Assembly: GCA_020636375.1 (NCBI GenBank)
Contig: JACJXZ010000012.1
Span: 248,001-312,000, forward strand
Length of the DNA stretch: 64,000 bases
Source: Lewinellaceae bacterium
Lineage (GTDB): Bacteria > Bacteroidota > Bacteroidia > Chitinophagales > Saprospiraceae
Reading direction: 5' to 3'
Shown here: piece after piece, positions 18,036 through 27,300 of the stretch
Layout: the number at the start of each line of letters is the position of its first letter
Numbering within the stretch: position 1 is the first letter of the stretch
Program-made: the position numbers and the translations under genes
Notes under the pieces: model-generated
Told to the model about the DNA's origin: nothing
The model's database searches: none
What the model saw: only the letters and a program-made list of their open reading frames with translations

Positions 18036-18396
18036 CTACCGGTCTGATATATCATTGACCCCAAGCAGGTAATCGGACTCAAACAATCTTCTTTCTTTTC
18101 TTTTTTCCTCTCTTGCCTGAAGCGCTTCCCTCCTTTTCATCAATGTCCTTCCCCACCGGTCGGGAGAGGAGTCCAGGAAAATGCCAAAGTTGGGTTTCTC
18201 GTCGGTGATGTACTGAGAGCCGGTGAATAAACGGAGGTCGGGGTCCAGCACCTGTGCGTATCCGCTTTGCAGCCACTGCTCATCATATTCAAAAGAAAAG
18301 ACTTCCTCTCCCCCGGACTTATTCCGCCCGGAGCATTCCCATTTTCATGGCAGCCGGCAATTCCTGCCAGTCGGCATATACAATGATCTCCTTCAT
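18036..18396 (-). pseudogene. hipA: hipA-type toxin kinase, N-terminal remnant with frameshift
   Basis: The first 25 codons from ATG 18396 (MKEIIVYADWQELPAAMKMG) end at a stop, but the HipA N-terminal domain continues in another frame: EEVFSFEYDEQWLQ, LFTGSQY, KPNFGIFLDSSPDRWGRTLM, ESDYLLGVNDISDR, stop at 18036. The motifs SPDRWGRTLMKRRE and ESDYLLGV are diagnostic for the N-terminal domain of HipA Ser/Thr-kinase toxins. The entire kinase domain (about 300 residues) is missing. No HipB-type antitoxin gene is seen upstream. This is a dead toxin gene. Confidence 0.75.
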
Positions 18397-18489
18397 TTAA
18401 AAATAATTGGATATTATGGAATTCGACACTATTGGATGTGATCATTGTGGGAAAACCTATCGAGGTTAAGTATAGTACCAAAAAAGGCT

Positions 18490-18497
18490 ATACCTTT
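18490..18497 (+). promoter_or_regulatory. Predicted -7 element TACCTTTG of mscS
   Basis: Matches the Bacteroidota TAnnTTTG consensus and lies 24 bp before the mscS ATG. No TTG at the ideal upstream distance was found, so this is a partial promoter call. Confidence 0.35.
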
Positions 18498-18520
18498 GGG
18501 GGCTTAAAAATCCCGTACAC

Positions 18521-19345
18521 ATGAATACCGACAAGCTCGCCGGGTACCTGAACCTGCTCTCCGAAATGGCCATTGCCTTCCTGCCCAAGCTGGCGCTGGC
18601 CCTGTTGCTGCTTTTCTTTGGCTTTAAAATCGTCGACCGGCTTGCCCGCCTGGCAGGCCGGGCGATGGAAAGGGCCGGCCTTAGCAGCAACCTGCTGCCC
18701 TTCGTCCGCTCCCTGGTCAACGTCTCCCTGAAAGTGTTGCTGCTCTTCAGCATCGCCGGCATCGTCGGCGTGGACGTCACCTCCTTCGTCGCCGTGCTGG
18801 CGGCGGCCGGCTTTGCCGTCGGGCTGGCCCTGCAGGGCAGCCTGAGCAATTTCGCCGCCGGCATCATCATCCTGCTGTTCCGGCCTTATAAGGTCGAGGA
18901 TTGGATTGAGGTGGACGGCAAGTTCGGCCAGGTGGAAGAGATCCAGATCTTCAATACCATCATGGTGACCCCGGGCCGTAAGACCCTCATCATCCCCAAC
19001 GGCCAGGTGGTCGACAACATCGTCACCAACTATTCCAAAAAAGGCTTCATCCGCATGGAGCTGAACGTGACGATGCCCTACAGCGAAAGCTTTCCCAAAG
19101 TGCGGGAGATCATCCTGGAAGAACTCCTGGCTATCCCCAAAGTGCTGCGCGACCCCGCTCCGGAGGTGGGCATCGAGGCCTACGACAGCCACAACGTCCT
19201 GCTGGCAGTGCGCCCCTACGTCGTCCCCGACGATTTCTGGGAGGTGACGTTCGAAGCTTACGAACGCATCAAAGCGGCCTTTAACCGCAAGGGCATCAAA
19301 GTGGCTTACTCGGAAGGTGTGGAGATGGGCACGATCGGAGAGTGA
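18521..19345 (+). CDS. mscS: Small-conductance mechanosensitive channel
   Basis: 274 residues, standard MscS length. Three N-terminal membrane helices (about 20-45, 60-82 and the pore helix 88-115), the pore-lining glycine/alanine helix AGFAVGLALQGSLSNFAAG, the beta domain starting RPYKVEDWIEVDGKFG with QIFNTIMVTPGRKTLIIPNG, and a C-terminal alpha/beta domain. It opens under hypo-osmotic shock to release solutes from the cytoplasm. Standing alone between the hipA remnant and cvpA; high-GC composition like the core genes. Confidence 0.93.
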   Translation: MNTDKLAGYLNLLSEMAIAFLPKLALALLLLFFGFKIVDRLARLAGRAMERAGLSSNLLPFVRSLVNVSLKVLLLFSIAGIVGVDVTSFVAVLAAAGFAVGLALQGSLSNFAAGIIILLFRPYKVEDWIEVDGKFGQVEEIQIFNTIMVTPGRKTLIIPNGQVVDNIVTNYSKKGFIRMELNVTMPYSESFPKVREIILEELLAIPKVLRDPAPEVGIEAYDSHNVLLAVRPYVVPDDFWEVTFEAYERIKAAFNRKGIKVAYSEGVEMGTIGE

Positions 19346-19490
19346 GCGGATGGATTCATGGTTTCATGGATGTACGGTTTCGTTGTTCCTGCAAAAAAAA
19401 AAACGAGGCAATGCAACACAGCAACCCTCCCCTCGTATAACAATGAACCCATGAAACAATGAACCCATGAAAATCCCCCCCATTCTCCGA

Positions 19491-20090
19491 CTATCTCCTT
19501 TCTCTGTCCTGGCTGTTTTCCGGGATGTCGTAGAATTCCGGGGTGGATTCCCGGCGTTCGAAGGTCATATTTTCCAGGCCATCCATGAATTCAATGGAAT
19601 GCTCCCAGAAATCCTCGAAGATGGGCACGGCTTTTCTGCTCAGCGCCCAGACTCTTTGGGGGTATTGCTCCAGATAGACGAGCGTGACGGATTCGGCCTT
19701 GGTCGCCGGCCCGATGAGGTGGGCCCGGTCGCTGAATACGACCAGCATGCTGAAGACCAGCACCATCAGCGCCGAAAGGAAGAAGCCGCCGACGATCTGG
19801 TTGATGAAGTTGATGTTGGCGCTTTCCAGGGCACCTTCCAGGAAGTTGGCGAACAAGCGGATCAGGAACATGGTGCCGACGAAAGTCAGCAGGAAGCCGG
19901 CCAGGAACATCAGCGGGTTTTCCGTGAAGAGGCTCTCCAGCACATTGGTGATTTCCGGGCCGAAACGGAAGGCCATCATCAGGCCGAAAACCACCGAGAG
20001 GATGGTGAAGATGGTCTTGATGATGCCTCGCGAAAACCCCAGGTAGAAACCCCAGGCTGCCAATACCACAAATATCAGGTCTATTGCCAT
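19491..20090 (-). CDS. CvpA family membrane protein
   Basis: 199 residues, four predicted membrane helices (about 3-20, 28-45, 62-85, 100-125), with the family opening MAIDLIFVVLAAWGFYLGFSRGIIKTIF. CvpA proteins are linked to colicin V production and, more generally, to envelope homeostasis. The cytoplasmic or periplasmic tail after about residue 130 is charged and ends in PENSQDRERR. Convergent with mscS, 145 bp apart. Confidence 0.85.
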   Translation of the reverse strand: MAIDLIFVVLAAWGFYLGFSRGIIKTIFTILSVVFGLMMAFRFGPEITNVLESLFTENPLMFLAGFLLTFVGTMFLIRLFANFLEGALESANINFINQIVGGFFLSALMVLVFSMLVVFSDRAHLIGPATKAESVTLVYLEQYPQRVWALSRKAVPIFEDFWEHSIEFMDGLENMTFERRESTPEFYDIPENSQDRERR

Positions 20091-20281
20091 AATGGTTTCA
20101 AAAGTAAGGATTTAGCGGCTATTTCGGCGAATAAAATAGACAATTCGCCGTATAAATTGGATCAAAAGGCCCAATTTTTTGCCGGATAGCCGGCTTTCAT
20201 CGGTATAACAAACGGACGGCACCGGAAGATGCCGGAAACCGAAAATATTACAAAAAACTTAATTCTTTCCCCCCGAGGGGC

Positions 20282-20289
20282 TAACTTTG
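20282..20289 (+). promoter_or_regulatory. Predicted -7 element TAACTTTG
   Basis: Matches TAnnTTTG, 18 bp before the ATG at 20308. No clear TTG at -33, so only moderate support. Confidence 0.35.
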
Positions 20290-20307
20290 TTTAAAAATTT
20301 CAATCCA

Positions 20308-20778
20308 ATGAAAGTTGTATTATCATTAATCCTGGGAACTACGCTTTTCGCTTCGACGCTGGTGGCTCAAACGCAAGACATGCCGGCCGTCTTCAAGCTG
20401 GGCGACTACGAGGAGGGCTACGAGGCCCTCAACCAAGCTTACAGCCAAACCCTCCTGGAAGTGAGCGATTTCGACACGCAGAAGGCCTTCGACACCTGGA
20501 TGTCCATGATGCGGGAAATGGAGGAATACTCCAAAAAAATACGCTTCGACGTCAAAGGGGTAAAAGTATGGCTGCACGTATTCTGGAACGAGGACGGCTC
20601 GGTCAGCCACATCGGCTACCTGCTCCGGCCCGACTCCCGCAACGTCGATGCCCTCGAACTGGCCGCCTTCTTCAAGACTTTTATGGGGCGCTACAAGCTC
20701 CCGGTGACGAGCAGCAAGAAGTTCAGCCACTACACCGGCGCAAACTTCCCGATCTACAGCGAAAAGGTGGATCGGTAA
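20308..20778 (+). CDS. Small secreted protein, unknown
   Basis: 156 residues from ATG 20308, selected because it starts the signal peptide MKVVLSLILGTTLFASTLVAQ. The mature part contains VKVWLHVFWNEDGSVSHIGYL, which resembles the beta-strand layout of TonB-C-like or periplasmic adaptor domains; this is weak. Followed by a strong terminator, so it is monocistronic. Family not recognised. Confidence 0.7.
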   Translation: MKVVLSLILGTTLFASTLVAQTQDMPAVFKLGDYEEGYEALNQAYSQTLLEVSDFDTQKAFDTWMSMMREMEEYSKKIRFDVKGVKVWLHVFWNEDGSVSHIGYLLRPDSRNVDALELAAFFKTFMGRYKLPVTSSKKFSHYTGANFPIYSEKVDR

Positions 20779-20802
20779 TTCGAGTGCATGCATTTGGCTT
20801 AC

Positions 20803-20860
20803 AAACTTCCCCGCCTGCCCGGCCTACAACCCGGATGGCCAGGCGGGGAAGTTTTTTTTT
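20803..20860 (+). terminator. Rho-independent terminator
   Basis: Stem AACTTCCCCGCCTG...GGCC pairs with GGCC...AGGCGGGGAAGTT, followed by nine T residues. It ends the transcript of the secreted-protein gene at 20308-20778. Confidence 0.88.
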
Positions 20861-20988
20861 CCAAACCCCTTATACTTACGAGCAGGTGGTTTTGCGCCTG
20901 GCCAAACCACCGATGCCAGCATATACTGACCCGGCTGGATATCGTAAAGACAAAATCAACCAGGCGTCAGATAAACCGCCCGCTAAAT

Positions 20989-21018
20989 TTGCAAAGCCCT
21001 TCCGGCCGCGTATATTTG
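20989..21018 (+). promoter_or_regulatory. Bacteroidota-type promoter of the serA-like gene
   Basis: TTG at 20989-20991, 19-bp spacer, TATATTTG at 21011-21018: an exact match to the TTG-N19-TAnnTTTG consensus of the Bacteroidota primary sigma factor. A second -7-like box (TAAATTTG, 20984-20991) overlaps the -33 box. The leader to the ATG at 21104 would be about 80 nt. Confidence 0.65.
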
Positions 21019-21103
21019 CAATCAGTACGGATGGCAGTGCTCTTTTCGCCTGTCGTCCCTATGGTTGTGAGAAAAATGTACGTTCACAAAAACCACTGGT
21101 TTG

Positions 21104-22069
21104 ATGATAAAGATCTTAGCCAACGACGGCATTGACGCCGACGGGCAAATGTTACTGGAGGAGGCTGGTTATCAGGTGGATACAGAGAAGGTAGCGCAGG
21201 AAGACCTGCCGGGCGTGCTCCCGGAATACGACGTGGTCATCGTGCGCAGCGCCACCAAGATCCGCAAGGAACTGATCGATCAATGCCCCAACCTCAAGAT
21301 CATCGCCCGGGGCGGCGTTGGCCTGGACAATATCGACGTGGAATACGCCGAGAGCAAAGGCATCAAGGTCATGAACACGCCCGCCGCTTCCTCCCAGTCG
21401 GTTGCTGAACTGGTTTTTGCCCACCTCTTCTCCCTCTGCCGCTTCCTGCAGCAGTCGCACCGAGATATGCCGGTCAAGGGCAATACGGAATTCAAGAAAC
21501 TGAAGAACATCTACTCGGAGGGCATACAGCTGCGCGGCCGCACCCTGGGCATCATCGGCTTCGGCCGCATCGGGCAGGAGGTTGCCCGCATTGGCCTGGC
21601 CCTCGGCATGAAAGTCATGCCGGTTGACCTGGTGGTCAGCGAAGCAGATATCGACATCAATGTCTTCATGAGCGATAACGTCCGGCTGGAAGTTACCCTG
21701 GATACGTTCGAATGGGAAGAAGTGATCCGCAGCAGCGACTTTCTCACCCTGCACGTGCCTTTCAGCGGCGGCTCCCCCCTCATCGGCAGTAAAGAACTCG
21801 CTATGATGAAGGACGGCGCCATCGTCATCAATACCTCCCGGGGCGGCGCCATCGACGAAAATGCCCTGCTGGAAGCCCTCGACAACGGCAAGCTGCGCGG
21901 TGCAGCCCTCGACGTGTTCGTGGACGAACCCACGCCCAAAAAGGCCCTGCTGGAACACCCGCTGGTTTCCTGCAGCCCCCATATCGGCGCTGCCACCGCC
22001 GAAGCGCAGGCCAATATCGGCCTGGAACTGGCGGACCGGATACTGGCCTTTTTCGGAGATGACAAGTAG
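21104..22069 (+). CDS. serA: D-3-phosphoglycerate dehydrogenase-type 2-hydroxyacid dehydrogenase
   Basis: 321 residues from ATG 21104. NAD-binding motif GFGRIGQEVARIG near residue 150, catalytic Arg in NTSRGGAIDENAL near 245, Glu in FVDEPTPK near 270, and His in SPHIGAATAEAQ near 295. The short form (no ACT domain) is common in Bacteroidota and oxidises 3-phosphoglycerate in serine synthesis; a related 2-hydroxyacid substrate cannot be excluded, and serC is not adjacent. Transcribed from its own predicted promoter. Confidence 0.85.
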   Translation: MIKILANDGIDADGQMLLEEAGYQVDTEKVAQEDLPGVLPEYDVVIVRSATKIRKELIDQCPNLKIIARGGVGLDNIDVEYAESKGIKVMNTPAASSQSVAELVFAHLFSLCRFLQQSHRDMPVKGNTEFKKLKNIYSEGIQLRGRTLGIIGFGRIGQEVARIGLALGMKVMPVDLVVSEADIDINVFMSDNVRLEVTLDTFEWEEVIRSSDFLTLHVPFSGGSPLIGSKELAMMKDGAIVINTSRGGAIDENALLEALDNGKLRGAALDVFVDEPTPKKALLEHPLVSCSPHIGAATAEAQANIGLELADRILAFFGDDK

Positions 22070-22216
22070 GGCAAGTGTCCGGCGGGACCCAGCGAGATCA
22101 AGGTATGGTGAGGGTGTTCTGAAAAGTTAGGGCATTGGGGTATTTTCCTAAGGGCCTCTGCATGAGCTTGGTCGAACGTTGGACTAAAGTTACCGAGGTT
22201 GTGTACATGTACGGAT
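22070..22216. other. Spacer with dispersed repeat
   Basis: 22161-22182 carries CATGAGCTTGGTCGAACGTT, a copy of the GCGTGAGCTCGGTCGAACG family. Confidence 0.55.
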
Positions 22217-24010
22217 TCAACGACGGTCCTGGGCTGTGTACGGTGTACGCTCCACCGGTTGTCCAACGTTAAACGGTAAACAGTTTACTAATGAACACCC
22301 CATCTCCCCATCTCCCCATCTCCCCATCTCCCCGTCTCCCCATCTCCCCCTCCCCATCTCCCCATCTCCCCATCTCCCCGTCTCCCCATCTCCCCTCTCC
22401 CGTCTCCCCATCTCCCCATCTCCCCCATCTCCCCATCTCCCCATCTCCCCGTCTCCCCATCTCCCCGTCTCCCCATCTCCCCATCTCCCCATCTCCCCAT
22501 CTCCCCGTCTCCCCGTCTCCCCATCTCCCCTCACCCCCTCACCCCTCACCCCCGTCCGCTCATTAAACGCCCTGATCAGCTCATCCCACTCCTTCACCTG
22601 CCCGAACATCTGTGGCCAGAAATCGCGGTCATGCCACAGGCGGTCCAGTTCCTCTACTGTTTTGCCCTGCTGTTCCACCCAGGTGAAGTACTTCAGGTTG
22701 TGGATGGCCTTCTTATCCAGGTAGGTCTGTTCCTTCAGGTGTTCGGCCCGGGTTCCATGTAAGCATTCCAGGTCGCGGGCGGCCTGCAGGGTGGAGTAGG
22801 GGCCGCGCTCCTCGCGCAGTTCCCCGATCCGGGAGCGGTACAGGCCGACAGAATCTGTGGCGACGGTGAAGAGCATGTCGTCTTCATTCATCTCGAAGTA
22901 GCGGGCCGTTTTGATGGCAGCCAGGATGTTGGCGATGCCGGAGATGCCCAGCAGGCCCAGGTTTTCGATCCATCCCTTGTCGATGCCGGCATCCGCCAGG
23001 AATTCCTGGCCCGCCGGCTCGTTGAACAGCCGCAGCAGACGCATGGGAATTTCGTCATCTATGGCCGTCACCACATCGGTGTTCCGCACATTATGGATCC
23101 AGGGCACGTGTTTGTCGCCAATGCCCTCGATGCGGTGGCTGCCGAAGCCGTTCATCAGCAGGGTGGGGCACTGCAGGGCCTCGGAGGCCACCACCTTCAG
23201 ATGGGGGAAAACGGTGCGCAGGTAGTCGCCCGCCGCGATGGTGCCGGCCGAGCCGGTAGCCGAAATGTAGGCGGCCAGGCGGGCGCCTGGCGTTTTGGCC
23301 AGCCCGAAAACTTCCTCCACGGCCGGCCCGGTCAGGTGGTAGTGCCAGGCGGCGTTGCCGAACTCTTCGAACTGGTTGAAAATAACGCATTCCGGCCGGG
23401 TGCGGCGAATTTCCCAGCACTTGTCGTAAATCTCTTTGACGTTGGATTCGCTGCCCGGCGTGGCGATCACCTCCGCGCCGACCACCTCCTTCAGCCAGTC
23501 AAAACGCTCCCGGCTCATACCCTCGGGCAGGATGGCCACCGGCTCCGTGCCCATGATCCTGGAGTCGAACGCTCCGCCCCGGCAGTAGTTGCCGGTCGAC
23601 GGCCAGACGGCCTTGTGGCGCGTCGGGTCGAACCCGCCGGTGACGATGCGCGGTGCCAGGCAGCCGTAAGCCGCCCCTACCTTGTGGGCGCCCGTCGGGA
23701 ACCACTTGCCGATCAACGCCACGATGCGCGCTTCGACGCCGGTGAGCGCCCGGGGAATCTCCAGATAGTTGGGGGGGCCGAACAGGCCGCCTTTTTCCAC
23801 CGGCTCGTTCTTCCAGGTGATGCGGAACAGGTTGAGGGGGTGCAGATCCCACAGGCCGACGTTTTTCAGCTTTTCTTTGACGCCATCGGGGATGAGCTCC
23901 GGGTTGCGCTGCTGGGCAAAGGTAGGCAGCAGGATGCCCCTTTCGCGGAAGCGCTGCACGGCGTTGGCCAGGGCTTTTTCGTCGGTGATCTTTGTGGTGG
24001 CCGTTAGCAT
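22217..24010 (-). CDS. Fold-type II PLP enzyme linked to ygfK, with repeat-derived tail
   Basis: 597 residues from ATG 24010 (MLTATTKITDEKALANAVQRF). The first about 490 residues form a cysteine-synthase/tryptophan-synthase-beta type PLP enzyme: likely PLP lysine in PTGAHKVGAAYG near residue 107, STGNYCRGGA near 137, SATGSAGTIAAGDY near 240. It is not similar to E. coli YgeX apart from the fold. The natural protein seems to end at FNERTGV; after that comes about 80 residues of GRWGDGEM-type repeat encoded by an 8-bp array (22297-22530) that lacks stops in every frame, then a short unrelated tail. It lies 387 bp downstream of ygfK on the same strand. Role is likely a lyase or synthase step in the same pathway (inference). 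Confidence 0.75.
   Translation of the reverse strand: MLTATTKITDEKALANAVQRFRERGILLPTFAQQRNPELIPDGVKEKLKNVGLWDLHPLNLFRITWKNEPVEKGGLFGPPNYLEIPRALTGVEARIVALIGKWFPTGAHKVGAAYGCLAPRIVTGGFDPTRHKAVWPSTGNYCRGGAFDSRIMGTEPVAILPEGMSRERFDWLKEVVGAEVIATPGSESNVKEIYDKCWEIRRTRPECVIFNQFEEFGNAAWHYHLTGPAVEEVFGLAKTPGARLAAYISATGSAGTIAAGDYLRTVFPHLKVVASEALQCPTLLMNGFGSHRIEGIGDKHVPWIHNVRNTDVVTAIDDEIPMRLLRLFNEPAGQEFLADAGIDKGWIENLGLLGISGIANILAAIKTARYFEMNEDDMLFTVATDSVGLYRSRIGELREERGPYSTLQAARDLECLHGTRAEHLKEQTYLDKKAIHNLKYFTWVEQQGKTVEELDRLWHDRDFWPQMFGQVKEWDELIRAFNERTGVRGEGVRGDGETGRRGDGEMGRWGDGETGRWGDGEMGRWGDGGDGEMGRRERGDGETGRWGDGEMGRGRWGDGEMGRWGDGEMGCSLVNCLPFNVGQPVERTPYTAQDRR
22297..22530. repeat. Octanucleotide tandem array (CTCCCCAT/CTCCCCGT) inside coding sequence
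   Basis: About 28 copies of CTCCCC(A/G)T with a few one- to four-base interruptions. Read on the minus strand, three units give eight codons, producing the translated pattern GRWGDGEM. It lies at the 3' end of the PLP enzyme gene. Confidence 0.93.
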
Positions 24011-24397
24011 AATTTTTCTTGTTTTGGTATGACTTTTATCCCGCCGGCCATCAGCTGTGCCGGCATGAGCGTAGGTTGCACAGCGGTGGCAGCGTCTCCG
24101 GGGCAAATCAAAAGCGGAATTCGGAAAAGCAGTCGTTTTGCGCCCATTTTGCGCCCCATTCCGACCCCGACAAAAGATCGGGGCAGGCTTTCCGACTTTT
24201 TACCCGGACCTCGGCGTGAGCTCGGTCGAACGCTGACTAGACGGTCGCATTTCCGACTTGAAACAGCGGCACGTCCAAAGTCCAGAATGTCAAAAAAGCA
24301 ATATTAAGTACCTGGACACAAATAATGTTACATAAAACCGAACTCTAAGCCCCCGGATATTCAGTCATTCACTCATTCATTAATTCAGTCCATATAC
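24011..24397. other. Spacer between ygfK and PLP enzyme genes, built from dispersed repeats
   Basis: No gene. 24213-24235 is a GGCGTGAGCTCGGTCGAACG copy; 24236-24282 is the inverse of 6379-6455; 24305-24402 matches 6171-6300 (AATAATG, AAGCCCCCGG, an ATTCACTC-like array and AGTCCATATACTTAA). Nearly the whole gap is repeat DNA, which may separate the two genes into distinct transcripts. Confidence 0.65.
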
Positions 24398-27300
24398 TTA
24401 ATACAACCCCTCCCCGCCCTCCAGCAGCACCTTCATCTCCAGGGCCGGCTTCAGGCTCACCGGCTCTTTTGCATCTGCTGAAAGCTGCGCATCGAGCAGG
24501 CTGAAATCCCTTCGGCCAAAACGGGCAACGACGGCTGGCGTCCGGTAAATATATTGCTCGGCCTCCCGGGCCAGGCTTGCCTCCTCCCCGTCTTTCTTCC
24601 GGTGCAAAGTAGCCACGCCGGCATTTTTTTCAATGAAATATCCTTCTGCCGTTGCATCAAAACGCTTTCGCGTCAGGCAGAACCGGGGTTTGTCGGCAAA
24701 GGGCCGCCCGCTGGTCGGGCAGAAGGTGGTGCAGTTGCCGCACTCGTTGCAGAAGTCCTGGATGTTCAGGATTTGGTAGGGCTGATCGATCCGCACGAAA
24801 CCTTGGTATGTTGCCTGTACCCGCCCGTCCTTTTGGCTCAGGACGGGTACAGGCGCCAGGAACAGTTCCATCTCATAAGCGTACATAGCCAGGTTGGGGC
24901 AAACGGAAACGCACGTGTTGCACACCTCGTCGCAGTACAGGCAGCGGGCAGCCTCTCTCCGGGCCTCCTCTTCCGTTAACGGCAACTGGACGAGTTCGAA
25001 GTTGCGGCGTTCTTCCGGGGGCTGTTCCCGGGGCGGGATGCCGAATTGCCGCTTCGCCCGGTTCGTCAGGTGGCCGGCGAGCGACAGGCCCTTTTCCACG
25101 TTGCGTTGCTCCGGGGGCTGGCCCTGCGAACCGGCCCGGATGATGTGCCGGGCCACGCGCTGCCCGTCGCCCACCGCCTCCACGATATTGGCGGCGCCCC
25201 GGCTGGCGTCGCCGCCGATGAATACATTTTTGAGTTTCGTCTCGCCGGTCTCCGGATTTGCCGTTAACAGAGCCTCGTCGATGAAATCGAGTTCGGGCTC
25301 CTGCCCGATGGCCGGGATGATGGTGTCGAAGGGCAGTTCGAATCCGGAGTTTTCGACCTTTACCGGCCGGGCCCGGCCGCTTTCGTCGGTTGGCCCCAGC
25401 TTCATTTTAGAACAGGCCAGCGATACCGCTTTTCCATCCTGCGTTTTTATTTCTTCCGGGGCTACCAGCTCCATGATCCCGATCTGTTCGGCCAGCACAG
25501 CCAGCACTTCTTCCGGGTCGGCGGGCATTTCCCGTTTCGTCCGCCGGTAGAGCAGGGTGACTTTCCCGCCCGGCGGCATCAGGCGGCGGGCCGTGCGGGC
25601 CACGTCGATAGCCGTATTGCCGCCGCCGATGACGGCGACGTTCTGCCCGACGGGCCAGGGGCGCCCTTCGTTGGCGGCGAAGAGGAAGGCCAGCGGGTCG
25701 TAGACGCCCGCCGCTCCGGCGCCGGGAATATCCAGCCGGCGCGCCCGCTGGGCGCCGGCAGCCAGGTAGATGAAGTCGTTGTCGCGCCGCAACTGCTCAA
25801 AAGTTTCCTTATCCACCCGGCGGTTGTAATGAATCTGCACGCCCAGGCTTTCAATGCGGGCGATGTCCTTCTCGATGGCACTGCCTTTCAGGCGGAATTC
25901 CGGGATGCCGGCGGATACCATTCCCCCGGCCCGGCTTTTGGCTTCATAGACATTCACTTCGAAGCCTTCCCGGGCCAGGAAGTAGGCGCAGGCCAGCCCG
26001 GAGGGGCCGGCGCCGATGATGGCCGCCTGCCGCCCGTTGAGCGGCCTGGGGCGGGGCAGGCCCGACTGGCCGTGCTCGCCGATGTAGTATTTGACCTGGC
26101 GGATGAGCAGGGGATTGTCGTAGTTGATGCGGGTGCAGTGGGGCTGGCAGAGGTGGTCGCAGGCCATGCCCAGCACATTGGGGAAGGGGTTGGTTTCCAG
26201 GACTACTTCCAGCGCCTTGTCCCAGTCGCCCCGGGAAGCATGATACATATAGCCAGGAATGTCCTGCCCGGCGGGGCAGGCATCAGTGCAGGGGGCGTGG
26301 ATGCAATCGAAGGGGTTCAAATCCCGATCCGATTTGATGTTGGGTTCCACGAAAGGGTGTTTCCGGTAGGCTTTCTCTTCTGGCACGTGCCCGGCATATT
26401 CGCCGAGGTTGAGCAGGGCGGCTTCGGAAATGCTGGCCGCTGGCCGGCCGGCGCGGGCCCGGATAAAGCTGTCTGTGTCTTCGGCGCCGGCTTCGGCAAA
26501 AGCTGCCGACAGGTTGTCCAGGTATTGCCGGAGGCGGCCGTAGCCTCCCGGCTTCAGGAGGTCCGAACAAACCGTCACCGGCGCCAGGCCGCAGGCAAGC
26601 AGGGCGGGAAAGTTGAAGCAGTCGGCGCCGCCGGAGAAGGAAAGGTCGAGGGTGCCGCCGAAGTCGTTCTGCAGTTTTTTCGCCAGCTGAACGGTCAGCG
26701 GGTGCAGGGCCCGCCCGCTGAGGTACATCATCTTTTCCTTTGCCGGATCGAAGATGCCCTTGTGGTTGGCCACTTCCAGGGTGTTGGTGAGTTTCAGGCC
26801 GAAGTGGACGCCGTTCTCCCGGGCGCAGCGGATCAGGTTGCCGGCCAGGCGGCGGGCGGCGGGGTATTTCAGGTCGTGTTCGAAGGCAATATCCGGTACC
26901 TGGGCGTAGTAGCCCAGCTGGCGGTTGAGGATGTCGCGCACCCGTTCCGGCCCCAGCAGGGTGGGGTTGAGCTTGATGGTGGTGTGCAATTTGCGCTCTC
27001 CAATCAGGTAGCGGCCGATCTTTTCGATCTCCTCCGGGGGGCAGCCGTGCATGGTGGAGAGGGTGACGTTGTCGGAAATGCGGGCAGGGATATCGATCTC
27101 CCGGATCCGGGGGTACAGCGGTTCTATCTCCTGTATCTTCTCTTCCAGTTCCGCGCTGCAGTCGGCCACCTTATTCAGGAATTCCTGGACGTTGTCCTGA
27201 AGGATGCCGGCCAGGTTGTAGCCGACGCTCATGTTGAAGATGGTTCCCGGTTCGCCGGCCCAGCCGAAATGATGCCGCAGGACGTGGATCAGGATCCAGG

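Noticed and set aside
22236..22724. Plus-strand frame encoding a Pro/Ser/His repeat protein
   Set aside because: It results from reading the other strand of the octamer array and the PLP enzyme.
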